Source of the DNA: an uncultured Oleiphilus sp.
GTDB lineage: Bacteria; Pseudomonadota; Gammaproteobacteria; Pseudomonadales; Oleiphilaceae
Length of the DNA: 51,070 bases
Reading direction: 5' to 3'
Assembly: GCA_913020495.1 (NCBI GenBank)
Contig: CAJWBJ010000016.1
Coordinates: 1-51,070, forward strand
This document shows positions 17,533 through 26,412 of this stretch, one piece after another (position 1 is the first letter of the stretch; each line of letters starts with the position of its first letter). The notes below the pieces were generated by a model. It was not told the origin of the DNA, searched no databases, and worked only from the letters and a program-made list of their open reading frames with translations. Position numbers and translations under genes: made by a program.

Positions 17533-20376
17533 ATGTTTAGGTCTCTTTCTTTACGTGGCAGGTTTTTGGTCGCGCCGTTTATAGGTGTTATTTTGACGCT
17601 GGTACTCTATTTTAGTGCTAATGCCATATTTCGCTCCCACTCAGATCTATTTCAGCAGCTAAGTAATATAAATTTACCCCGGATTAGTGAGATAAGTCGT
17701 CTGACTCTTTTGCTGACAAATAACCACACCAAGCTTTCAGAAGTATTGTTACAAGTAATTGACGAGCCCGATGAGGAAAAGGTTTATATAAGTGGCCGTC
17801 AAATACTCAATGATTATTACAAGATAGAAGCAGAGTTTAATCAGGCCTTTGATGTCGTTAATTCAACAGAAACGCAACAAAATGACGTAGTTGAGAAGAT
17901 TCGAATAGAGCTGGTGCAATACAAAGGTGTGATCATTGACTCCATCGAGATTTCAACTGTTAGTGCTAACCTTGCTCGAAGAGAACTGCTTTTGGCAAAC
18001 GGCATACTGCAACAGTTAAATGAGCTCTTATTAGAATTGTCAGAATATTATGTACACAGGTTAGAAGCCGAGTCTGAGTTTATAGATAAGTCAATTTATG
18101 ACCACAAGATAATTACCTTCCTGACGTTTATCTTGATCTCGTTAATGGTTTTTTCTGCTATTTATTTTTCAAATCGAATGTCATTTGATATGGAAAAAAT
18201 TAACCGTTCATTGATTCGTCTTTCAAAAGGCAGGACTGATGTAGTGCTTCCAGCTAAGCCAGACCGGTACCTCCAGCCATTGTCTGATGCTGTGTTGGCA
18301 TTTAAAGCGACACAGAAGGCATTACAACAAAATGAAGCTCAACTTAGAGCTATTCTCCAATATTCTCCCACACTGATTTCAACCAAGGACCTGAAAGGTA
18401 ATGTGACATTGGTTAACAGGCAGTTTGATGTTTTGGCCGGGTTTGAAAATGATAATTTTGTAGGTAAAAACATCTTTGATCTTTTTCCTTACGAGATAGC
18501 GAATGCTTTATGGGAAAATGACAAAGCTGCTCGCGAAGGCCCTATGGAATTTGAAGAACAGGTACAACATAAAGATGGCTCGTTACATACTTACCTCACT
18601 ATTAAGTTCCCACTGACTGATGATAGTCAGCGTTTGACAGGAACGTGTGCAATTTCAGCGGATATTACACAGCGTAAAGAATCGGAACTTAAGTTGATCG
18701 AGAACGAAGAAAAATTTCGAGCAGTTTTTCAGTCATCGGTAGTAGCGATGATATTGATCACTGGGAAGGATGGGGCTGTATTAGAGTGGAATAAGGGCGC
18801 TGAAAAAATATTTGGATATACCTCTGAAGAAGTCATGGGCAAGCCAGTTACCGTTATTATTCCAGAGAATCTGCGTGCGGGCCATGATCAGGGTATTGCA
18901 AAGGCGATGGATAATGGAGGGTTAGTTCATGGTGGGATAAGTCATGAACTCACGGGGTTACGTAAAAATAAACAAATTTTTCAGATGGAGTTGACACTTA
19001 GCTCGTGGTTTTTAAATGGAGAACAATATTTTAGTGCGATTGTTCTCGATATCACCGTACGTAAAGAGCAAGAACAGAAGATTATTCATCAGGCTCATTA
19101 TGATGCGTTAACGAATCTACCCAATCGCTTTTTATCACTTAATCGCTTAGCCCATTTGATAAAAGAGTCCCAGCGAAGAGATGAATTTGTCGCTGTACTT
19201 TTCTTGGACCTTGATGATTTTAAAAAAGTTAATGATTCACTTGGCCATGAAGCTGGCGATGCTTTATTAGTTGAAGCTGGTAAGCGTCTTATGGGTGTCG
19301 TTAGACAAGGTGATACAGTGGGTCGTCTTGGTGGTGATGAGTATATTATTCTGTTGTCAGGCCTCAGTCATATTGCTGATGCAACGCCCGTAGTAAAAAA
19401 CCTGATAAACCAGTTAAGGCGACCCTTTGAAGTAGATAATCGAGAACTAATACTAACGGCTAGTGTTGGTATATCAGTATACCCGGGTGACGGAGAGAAT
19501 GCTTCAGAACTGCTTCGAAATGCCGATTCTGCAATGTATAACTCTAAGGAACTCGGGCGCAATACTTACTCATTTTATACTGACGAAATGAATCAACGAG
19601 TTTCTCGACGCCTTAGCATAGAAGAGCAGATGAACGGGGCAATTGAGAGAAATGAATTCAATATACTGTTCCAGCCTCAAATTGATATTAGAACCAATCG
19701 AATTACTGGAGTCGAAGCACTAATTCGTTGGAATAACTTAACATTAGGTGATGTACTTCCTGATGAATTTATACCTATTGCCGAGCAAACGGGGTTGATT
19801 ATTCCTATTGGCCAATTTGTTTTAACTCAAGCATTGATTTTAGCGAAACAATGGCAACAAATAAGTAATTTTACATTTCAAATTGCAGTCAATCTTTCAC
19901 CCAGACAATTTAGAGACCCTAGTTTGGTCGATTTTGTTGAATCATCTATAAAGCAGTCTGGCGTCACTGCCAGCTCACTCGAGTTAGAAATAACAGAAGG
20001 TGTTTTAATGAGTGGGCATGCCTATATCGACGAAGCGCTGGCTTCTCTAGATCGCATGGGTGTAGAGCTATCTATGGATGATTTTGGTACAGGTTATTCT
20101 TCTTTAAGTTATCTGCGTAAATATCCCTTCAGTACCTTGAAAATTGATCGTAGTTTTATTAGTGATATTACTACAAATTCTGCTGATAAGACCTTAGTTG
20201 ATGCAACTATAGCTATGGCACATAGTCTAGGTTTAAAGGTTATTGCAGAAGGTGTTGAGACGGAAGAGCAACTGTTACATCTCAAAACTCAAGGTTGTGA
20301 ATTTGCACAGGGATACTTTTTTAGTAAGCCAGTGTCTTCAGAAGAAATTACTAAGATGTTAATGGGTCAAACTTAA
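17533..20376 (+). CDS. Membrane PAS-PAS-GGDEF-EAL c-di-GMP protein
   Basis: 947-residue membrane protein that could make and/or break c-di-GMP. It has an N-terminal membrane helix (about 10-30), a periplasmic helical sensor (about 32-190), a second helix (about 192-213), a HAMP-like linker, PAS 1 (about 270-385), PAS 2 (about 392-512), GGDEF (about 520-680) and EAL (about 690-945). The GGDEF signature reads GGDEY, with an intact inhibitory I-site RQGD five residues upstream. EAL residues are all present: EALIRW, NLSPRQF, LEITEG, DDFGTGYSSL, LKIDRSF, IAEGVET. It follows the histidine phosphatase gene by 8 nt. Whether cyclase or phosphodiesterase activity dominates cannot be told from sequence. 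Confidence 0.93.
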   Translation: MFRSLSLRGRFLVAPFIGVILTLVLYFSANAIFRSHSDLFQQLSNINLPRISEISRLTLLLTNNHTKLSEVLLQVIDEPDEEKVYISGRQILNDYYKIEAEFNQAFDVVNSTETQQNDVVEKIRIELVQYKGVIIDSIEISTVSANLARRELLLANGILQQLNELLLELSEYYVHRLEAESEFIDKSIYDHKIITFLTFILISLMVFSAIYFSNRMSFDMEKINRSLIRLSKGRTDVVLPAKPDRYLQPLSDAVLAFKATQKALQQNEAQLRAILQYSPTLISTKDLKGNVTLVNRQFDVLAGFENDNFVGKNIFDLFPYEIANALWENDKAAREGPMEFEEQVQHKDGSLHTYLTIKFPLTDDSQRLTGTCAISADITQRKESELKLIENEEKFRAVFQSSVVAMILITGKDGAVLEWNKGAEKIFGYTSEEVMGKPVTVIIPENLRAGHDQGIAKAMDNGGLVHGGISHELTGLRKNKQIFQMELTLSSWFLNGEQYFSAIVLDITVRKEQEQKIIHQAHYDALTNLPNRFLSLNRLAHLIKESQRRDEFVAVLFLDLDDFKKVNDSLGHEAGDALLVEAGKRLMGVVRQGDTVGRLGGDEYIILLSGLSHIADATPVVKNLINQLRRPFEVDNRELILTASVGISVYPGDGENASELLRNADSAMYNSKELGRNTYSFYTDEMNQRVSRRLSIEEQMNGAIERNEFNILFQPQIDIRTNRITGVEALIRWNNLTLGDVLPDEFIPIAEQTGLIIPIGQFVLTQALILAKQWQQISNFTFQIAVNLSPRQFRDPSLVDFVESSIKQSGVTASSLELEITEGVLMSGHAYIDEALASLDRMGVELSMDDFGTGYSSLSYLRKYPFSTLKIDRSFISDITTNSADKTLVDATIAMAHSLGLKVIAEGVETEEQLLHLKTQGCEFAQGYFFSKPVSSEEITKMLMGQT

Positions 20377-20431
20377 TTTTTAGATCTAATGTTTCGGAAG
20401 TAAGCAATAAACTAAGTAAAAAGTTATGAGA

Positions 20432-21214
20432 TTAATTAGGATAAATAGAGTTAGGGTCAATGGACTTCCATAGTTTTTGGAGTGCTCCATTTTGAGTTAG
20501 TTCGGTTAAAATGGTATTGATTTCTTCGATCGTCGGTTTAATCCCTTTACGTAAAATAATGCTGTGCTGATAAGTTTGGTCCAGTTTTCTAGATACAAGA
20601 AGCCTGTTTCTATCACTTGGGTTATCTTTTAAATATTTGGCAAGAAAAGACATGGATACCACAGCGATATCACCTCGTTCTCCTGATAACAACATTTTAA
20701 TACTGCCTAGATTACTTTTGGTAAGTTGCATATTAAAAGTCTGCTTAAGATATTCTTCATCGGCATTATATTCTGCAAATTTATAGTGGTAGCCTTGAAT
20801 GCCAATGATTGTTTTGCCTTTGAAATCTGTGAAATAAGCTTCATCGCGCCCAGAGATAGCTTGCGTGATATAAACTTCTCCACCTTGTAAATATACATCC
20901 GAAGCATCAACATTAAAATCTTGCCAACCCCAAGCAATATTATCAAACATAGACATATCATAACGACCTAGGCGGAAAGTCTCATGGCGGGTCGCGGGTA
21001 ATGTGGGAATGGCTTGGAATTGATATTTATTTTGATGATGATTCATTAAATCTAGCATCTTAGCAGCTAAACCGCTTACATTGTCGCTGCGCGCTTCGAT
21101 AAAAGGAGGGAAGTGAGCGAGTCCTACAATGATGGTTTCTTTGGTGTTTGCATGCGCAGCCAGTAGAAAAAGAAGGCAGAAGATAATTGGTTTCATGCTA
21201 AGTTGCTTTTTCAT
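20432..21214 (-). CDS. Orphan periplasmic solute-binding protein (SBP_bac_3)
   Basis: 260-residue secreted protein with a signal peptide ending near AAHANTKE and a family 3 solute-binding layout: IIVGLAHFPPFIE start, GLAAKMLDLMN, DMSMFDNIAWGW, FKGKTIIGIQGYHY, and a C-terminal QNGALQKLWKSI helix typical of the family. No ABC permease or ATPase gene is adjacent. It converges with the PAS-GGDEF-EAL gene (55 bp between stops) and lies 136 bp upstream of the polB-side genes but is not obviously in their operon. The ligand is unknown, possibly an amino acid or small acid as for the family. Confidence 0.82.
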   Translation of the reverse strand: MKKQLSMKPIIFCLLFLLAAHANTKETIIVGLAHFPPFIEARSDNVSGLAAKMLDLMNHHQNKYQFQAIPTLPATRHETFRLGRYDMSMFDNIAWGWQDFNVDASDVYLQGGEVYITQAISGRDEAYFTDFKGKTIIGIQGYHYKFAEYNADEEYLKQTFNMQLTKSNLGSIKMLLSGERGDIAVVSMSFLAKYLKDNPSDRNRLLVSRKLDQTYQHSIILRKGIKPTIEEINTILTELTQNGALQKLWKSIDPNSIYPN

Positions 21215-21350
21215 GTAAAGCTCTACAATAGTTTATTTTGTTAACAAAGATAACTTAGCAGAGTTTCAGTAAATGACTAGAAATTACAGGTGGAGAATTT
21301 AAATTAAAGGCTTTGTGGTTAAATGAAAATTAGTATGGCGGAGGGCATGG

Positions 21351-23801
21351 CTAAAGAAGTGTCATTTGCCTACTGGTAATTTCATTGTAAGAAGTACCGA
21401 GGAAGTTGACAATTCCATCAACAATTGGCGCAATCTGGCGTTCCAGATAAAGGTCATAATCTAGGGAGGAGCTTAAGCATTCCAGAGGCTCTGGACCGTT
21501 CAGGGTGTAGCAATACTCGATCCAGCCACCGTATTCATATCGAGGCTTCTTATTTCTGGCTGCTAACCAGGTATCCGCTTTGCGAGCTGCTTGCACATGT
21601 GGCGGTACATTTCGTTGGTATTCGTGGAGCTTTCGTCGTAGGCGTTTACGGTAGATTAATTTGTCATCATATTGCCCAGCTTTTAAATCGTGTACAACTT
21701 GTTGAATATAAGGTTTGAAATCACGGTTTAAAAAAATAAGTTTGTAGAGTTCTTTCTGAAACTCTCGTGCTAAATGCGTCCAATCAGTACGGACTGTTTC
21801 GAGACCTTTAAATATCAAATTATAACTATCTGGTTCTGGGGTTTGGTAACTGAAGTTTTCATTGACAACTAAACCGGCATAACGTTTTTTTGAACCTTTC
21901 TCAGAGCCTCTAATGGTGGGCATCAGGAACCGAGTGAAGTGGTTTTCATATTCCAACTCCAAAGCGCTTTCTAGTTGATATTCAGACTTAAGGTGATGTG
22001 ACCACCACAAAGTAATTTCCTTAGCCAGTTGATTGCCAATCATGTCTGCTTGTTTCAAGTCTACAGACTGATTTAGCCAGACAAAAATTGAGTCTGTATC
22101 GCCATAAATCACTTGAAAACCTTTTTGCTCAATCAGTTCGCGAGTTTGATTCATGATTTCATGTCCCCGAAGGGTAATTGAACTTGGGAGTCTCGCATCA
22201 AAAAAGCGGCAGCCAGGTGTACCCATCACGCCATAAAAAGAGTTCATGATTATTTTGATAGCTTGTGACAGGGCGGGTCTTTTTGCTACTTTGGCTCTGT
22301 CGCGAGCTTGCCATAAATGCTCGATTAAACCAGGTAAAATACTGTTTTGTTTTTTGAAAAAAGCTCCCCGAAACCCTTTGGAAAAAAGACAAGAGTCATA
22401 AGCTGTCGCCGGTGACGTGATATGTGATGAGTTTTCAGTAGATGAGTTAGTTGAAGGCATAAGTTTATCTCCTTCGGCTAAACCGTAAGGGTCGATTAGA
22501 AAACTACGGATGATGCTGGGGTATAGACTTTTGAAATCCAATACTAGTACATGATCATATAACCCCGGCTGAGAACTCATGACGTAACCACCCGGACTAC
22601 CGACGCCCTGAGGGTTTTCGGGTAAATTAGGTGCGACATAACCTTGTCGATGTAAGCGAGGTAAATATTGGTTTTCGAATGCGGCAACAGAGCCGCCAAC
22701 TTTGTCTAAGGCTAAGCCTGTTAAATTTGCGCGTTCAATGGCAAACTGAATAAGGTCTGTTTTTTTAAAAATGTCCCAGACTAATTTACAGTCTTCTAAA
22801 TTGTATTTGGCTAATGCAGTTTTATCTTCATGAAATTGACGGAGAATTTCTTCGCCTCGATCATCAGGGTTGTGTATTAGTTTCCCTTTATTTAATAGTT
22901 CTCTGGATACTGACTCTAAGGAGAAACTTTCAAAGCTATAAGTAGCTGATTTAAGTGTATCAATACCGTCCAATACGGCCCGACCAGGGATGAGAACAAA
23001 ATAGTGTCCTTCATTAGCTGCGCTTGTTCGCCACTCAACCACCTCATGATTTCGGCCTATATTAAACATTAATTTCAAACGTTTGCAGGCTTGCTCTAAT
23101 ATACGTAAGTCAAAATTAATACAGTTCCAGCCAATAAGAATGTCAGGGTCGTAATTATGCAACCAGTCCATGAATGCTATCAGTAAACTACGCTCATCGT
23201 TCAAAAATAAAGTATGTTCAATGGTTTGGTTGTTAGCTAAATTTCCCAGCATAAATACCTGCTTTACATCTTTGCCATAAACAGCGATTGAGAGCAGATG
23301 ATTGGTGTTGAAGTTTGTTTCTATGTCGAAAGAAATGATACGAAAATCAGGGTTGAATTCTGACGGTTCAAGTTTGGCATTTTTGATGGATAAACATTGC
23401 CCTGTTACTGTTTTATTCACTGTAGCGGTTAGTGTACTCGTGATAAAGCGCTCCATAAGGTAGCGATCTACGGTTCTAACATCGGCTTCAAGTGGCTCAA
23501 TACCATTCTGTTTCAGCATTTTGGCAGCACTACGTAAACTCTTCTGGCTAGTAAAGTAAAAGGCTGAGACTGTTTGTTGAGAGAATGATTTTAATTCTAA
23601 AGGACGATACCTGTGAAGGAAGTTTCGCGTAAGTAATAAGGCTTTTTTAAGGTAGGGCGCTTCAATAAAGAAAACGCCTTCCTGGTTTTCCTGTTCAACC
23701 AATAAAGGGCCGGCTTCAGTATGTAACCAGTAGCGGAGCACTAAACCATTTGGCGTGTCTCGCCACTGACGACTTATTAAGAATCCTGGATAAGAAGCCA
23801 C
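21351..23801 (-). CDS. polB: DNA polymerase II (family B)
   Basis: Family B DNA polymerase with 3'-5' proofreading, used in replication restart and damage bypass. The 816 residues compare with 783 in E. coli. The exonuclease motif SFDIETN (about 155), the Exo II-like IGWNCINFDLRILEQ, polymerase motif A LDFKSLYPSIIRSFLIDP, motif B-type SQAIKIIMNSFYGVMG, motif C YGDTDSIF and KKRYAGL are all present. The ending GQMTLL-like matches family ends. The start is GTG at 23801 (MASYPGFLISRQWRDTP aligns with the E. coli N-terminus); no good Shine-Dalgarno is visible, so translation may couple to the upstream gene 6 nt away. No LexA-type CTG-N10-CAG box was found by eye nearby. Confidence 0.95.
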   Translation of the reverse strand: MASYPGFLISRQWRDTPNGLVLRYWLHTEAGPLLVEQENQEGVFFIEAPYLKKALLLTRNFLHRYRPLELKSFSQQTVSAFYFTSQKSLRSAAKMLKQNGIEPLEADVRTVDRYLMERFITSTLTATVNKTVTGQCLSIKNAKLEPSEFNPDFRIISFDIETNFNTNHLLSIAVYGKDVKQVFMLGNLANNQTIEHTLFLNDERSLLIAFMDWLHNYDPDILIGWNCINFDLRILEQACKRLKLMFNIGRNHEVVEWRTSAANEGHYFVLIPGRAVLDGIDTLKSATYSFESFSLESVSRELLNKGKLIHNPDDRGEEILRQFHEDKTALAKYNLEDCKLVWDIFKKTDLIQFAIERANLTGLALDKVGGSVAAFENQYLPRLHRQGYVAPNLPENPQGVGSPGGYVMSSQPGLYDHVLVLDFKSLYPSIIRSFLIDPYGLAEGDKLMPSTNSSTENSSHITSPATAYDSCLFSKGFRGAFFKKQNSILPGLIEHLWQARDRAKVAKRPALSQAIKIIMNSFYGVMGTPGCRFFDARLPSSITLRGHEIMNQTRELIEQKGFQVIYGDTDSIFVWLNQSVDLKQADMIGNQLAKEITLWWSHHLKSEYQLESALELEYENHFTRFLMPTIRGSEKGSKKRYAGLVVNENFSYQTPEPDSYNLIFKGLETVRTDWTHLAREFQKELYKLIFLNRDFKPYIQQVVHDLKAGQYDDKLIYRKRLRRKLHEYQRNVPPHVQAARKADTWLAARNKKPRYEYGGWIEYCYTLNGPEPLECLSSSLDYDLYLERQIAPIVDGIVNFLGTSYNEITSRQMTLL

Positions 23802-23807
23802 TTAAAA

Positions 23808-24629
23808 CTATTCTGATTTGCTATTGTTCTTTTTTAATGAATGTTTTGATGTTCGTTCTAATGAAAGTTGAGTAACCATCTTCTGCATTTGTTTTCGGAC
23901 CTTGTCTGCTTCTACATTTAGTTGTTTTAGTCTTTCATTCATTTCTTCAGCCAGATCAGTTGATTTTAACTTTGGACGGTATAGATAAAAACTCATATAC
24001 AGTTTCCCCAGTTTTCGTCGATAAGGCTTTGGAATACTAATGATACCCGACTCATCAAAGCTATCCTGCATATTTTTGGGTAACCATTTAAAGAGCGGCT
24101 TTAATTTATTATTGATTGATAGAGGCCACGCCCAGTTTTCTGAACCTTGATGGGCCGTTATCAGTACGGGAGTATTGCTTCGAATTGCTAGCTCAATAAA
24201 CCGCGGGCTAAGAAAGGGTTGAATATCTAAACCGTTGCCAAAATTACACAGCTCGCCTTCAGGCATAATGAAGCAGTCAGTAAACTCTGTGTTTGATAAA
24301 AGGTGACTTGCTTCATCAACGTTAACGCCTTTATCTACTTGCGTTAAATATGACAATATTTGTTTGGTAACTGGAAAGTCATAAAAATTACGCCAGGTAA
24401 TACCAAATGGTATTCTAGTACCGCCACCATTTATCTGAAATACATCTGCTATACCTATTAGCCCTGCGAGTGCGCCAGCCATTGGGCCATGGTTTAGAGC
24501 GATAACCAGTTTAGGGTTACGCTTCAAAATAAGATTTAAGTTCTGGGAATTTTCTGAAATAATAATTTTGTCTAGATATAAACGTTTAAGAGCAGCAGTA
24601 GTTAGACGAAATTGATTAATCGACTTCAT
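23808..24629 (-). CDS. PlsC-like acyltransferase-fold protein with altered active site
   Basis: 273-residue protein resembling lysophospholipid acyltransferases: a LNHGPMAGALAG block near residue 47 and an MPEGEL block near 123 occupy the places of the HX4D and PEG motifs. The first motif reads H47-G-P-M-A-G52, lacking the aspartate of HX4D that pairs with the catalytic histidine, so the activity is doubtful or altered. No clear membrane helix is visible. The C-terminal 40 residues are basic and helical (KVRKQMQKM...LKKNNSKSE). It ends 6 nt before polB on the same strand, which implies co-transcription. The function is uncertain; a membrane-lipid acyltransferase relative is the best reading. 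Confidence 0.6.
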   Translation of the reverse strand: MKSINQFRLTTAALKRLYLDKIIISENSQNLNLILKRNPKLVIALNHGPMAGALAGLIGIADVFQINGGGTRIPFGITWRNFYDFPVTKQILSYLTQVDKGVNVDEASHLLSNTEFTDCFIMPEGELCNFGNGLDIQPFLSPRFIELAIRSNTPVLITAHQGSENWAWPLSINNKLKPLFKWLPKNMQDSFDESGIISIPKPYRRKLGKLYMSFYLYRPKLKSTDLAEEMNERLKQLNVEADKVRKQMQKMVTQLSLERTSKHSLKKNNSKSE

Positions 24630-25050
24630 AATAAGGGAATCACTCTTGGTACATAAGGTTGGCTAATATTGGGTAGCATAATATATCAAAACTTGAAGGC
24701 TATTAAGTGACTCGTTGAGGATAACTGTGTTTTAGGTATCGAACATTGATTGGTTTGTACTCAAGAAGCACTCTAAGTTATTCAACTCTTTCATATAAAA
24801 ATAGTTTGAAAACAATAAGCACAATGGCGGTTATCTTTGGCGTTAATATATCGCTAGGTTTGACGAAACAATTTTTGGATTATTGTTCAAGTATTAGATT
24901 AAAAATTTGAATGATTCTCCTCCTTGTATTAGTTTAATTTTATACCATAATATTATCAAAGGTATGTAGATATGATAAAAAGGAATAACGTAACTGGAAT
25001 ACCTATTTTGATAGACTATAAATATAAAAATATCGGAGTTTTAGATCAGT
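24630..25050. other. Intergenic region between divergent genes
   Basis: 421 bp of AT-rich DNA between the acyltransferase-like gene (minus) and the degenerate HD-GYP gene (plus); it must hold both promoters. I see no RNA gene or riboswitch shape. The only coding signal is a short frame from 24972 that runs into the downstream gene (separate entry). Confidence 0.6.
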
Positions 25051-25106
25051 ATGGTGCAGTATTCAGAACGAAATTCTTATGCGGATCATTTAGTAGAAAT
25101 AAATAA
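24972..25106 (+). CDS. Possible 44-residue small ORF overlapping the HD-GYP gene start
   Basis: An ATG at 24972 with AAAGG (24958-24962) at 9 nt spacing opens a 44-codon frame ending in TAA at 25104-25106, overlapping the following gene's first 56 bases in another frame. That gene has only a distant GGAG (12 nt). The small frame could be a translated leader that couples translation. The sequence MIKRNNVTGIPILIDY matches nothing I recognise, and chance is not excluded. Confidence 0.22.
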   Translation: MIKRNNVTGIPILIDYKYKNIGVLDQYGAVFRTKFLCGSFSRNK

Positions 25107-26397
25107 AACGAACCCGGTCATTACCACACAGGATATATGTAATAGCTTAGGTGCAACGGTTATTCCAAAAGGCACCAATATTACGGAAGATGTAGCAAAT
25201 AAAATCTCTAGATTTAAGTTAGATTTACCTATTGAATTGCAGGTTAATTTAACTGTTACACTTTCTCCTAATGAATTGTTCAATGATATACGTTTGGCGC
25301 AAAAAAACACCTTTGGTAAAGATGGTGGTTCCGAAACCACGAAAGAGTTGATTCGTCAGTGCGGCTTACTTAATGCTTATCCTTTGATTTCTCAAAAACT
25401 AACTGTTTTTGAAGAACGCATGCCCAAAAAATATACTGATACTCAAAGCGCAACAGGCTTTGCAATTTTAATTGCTCAGCAGTTAGGATTGAAAGATGAA
25501 GCGATAGAGCTTGTATTTGCAGCTGCCCAAATGCATGACGCAGGTTTTTTGAATATTGACCCTGAGGCTGCTCTTTCGGTTGATCAGTTGCCAGAGTCCG
25601 AAAAAAGGGCGCTCTATAAAGAGCAACTATTGCTTGGGAAAGAATTTCTAGATAAGGTTCCGAACCTTTCTAAGCGTGTAGGAGATACCATCTTAGCCTA
25701 TAACGAACGAAAAGATGGTTCCGGGTGGCCACGAGGAATTATTGGCGATAAGAATAGTATTGAAAGTCAGATTGTAGGGCTGGCCGTCATGCTTAATGAA
25801 GCATATTCGAATACATTAAAACCTCGAGGTTATTGTAGTGGTCACTTGTTGCCTGTTATTCAGGTAGAAAGTGAGGGTATAAATATCGACGTATATAACG
25901 CTGCTGTAGAAATGCTAAGAAAAGGTGCCGTCGCCACTTCACTGGTTATTCCCATAGAGTTCATGCCGCCTCTAGCAAAATATTTAATCGTGTTGCAGCG
26001 TTTTCTTGTTCATTGGTTATTGCTAGCAAAAGCGTGTTCATCTGAGATGCAAAAGATAAAATCTATTGAAGACACCGAGCGTTCTACGACTATGATTGCC
26101 AGCCTTGAACAGCTTTATCAGAACTCAGGTATATGGGAACCCGATATTCGTACTTGGTTATCTGAGGTGGCGATTAAAGGACAGGAAAATGAATTTATTG
26201 AAGTAGAAACTATTGCGCTAATGTTTGAATCTGTGATGCAAAAATTAAAATGTTTGCAATGGTCAATGCGCGAAAGTGCTAAACGAATAGGTCATGAGTG
26301 GGTAGCTAGATGTGATGATTTGGCTAATCTGTTATATGGGCTGCCAAATGACCATTTTGAAGCTTTTGAAAAATACCCTTGTTTTGATGATGGATAA
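25051..26397 (+). CDS. Degenerate HD-GYP-domain protein
   Basis: 448-residue cytoplasmic protein with an HD-GYP-like core. HD is at 162/163 (AQMHDAGFL), and the GYP loop reads KDGSGWPRG (D222 onward). The HHE motif that precedes GYP in active enzymes is replaced by AYNERKDGSG, so metal ligands are missing and c-di-GMP hydrolysis is doubtful; a binding or adaptor role is possible. The N-terminal 120 residues contain an ATVIPKGTNITED segment like those preceding some HD-GYP domains. The C-terminal 130 residues are helical with no recognised domain. The ATG at 25051 is the first start after an in-frame stop; its ribosome binding site is weak. It converges with pip, with only 15 bp between stops. 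Confidence 0.75.
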   Translation: MVQYSERNSYADHLVEINKTNPVITTQDICNSLGATVIPKGTNITEDVANKISRFKLDLPIELQVNLTVTLSPNELFNDIRLAQKNTFGKDGGSETTKELIRQCGLLNAYPLISQKLTVFEERMPKKYTDTQSATGFAILIAQQLGLKDEAIELVFAAAQMHDAGFLNIDPEAALSVDQLPESEKRALYKEQLLLGKEFLDKVPNLSKRVGDTILAYNERKDGSGWPRGIIGDKNSIESQIVGLAVMLNEAYSNTLKPRGYCSGHLLPVIQVESEGINIDVYNAAVEMLRKGAVATSLVIPIEFMPPLAKYLIVLQRFLVHWLLLAKACSSEMQKIKSIEDTERSTTMIASLEQLYQNSGIWEPDIRTWLSEVAIKGQENEFIEVETIALMFESVMQKLKCLQWSMRESAKRIGHEWVARCDDLANLLYGLPNDHFEAFEKYPCFDDG

Positions 26398-26412
26398 GGT
26401 CGATAAGAGACT

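Noticed and set aside
20377..24760. LexA box controlling polB
   Set aside because: No CTG-N10-CAG dyad found near polB or its upstream partner; SOS control cannot be supported here.
24630..25050. c-di-GMP riboswitch upstream of the degenerate HD-GYP gene
   Set aside because: No GEMM-type core or tetraloop-receptor pattern visible by eye in either strand.
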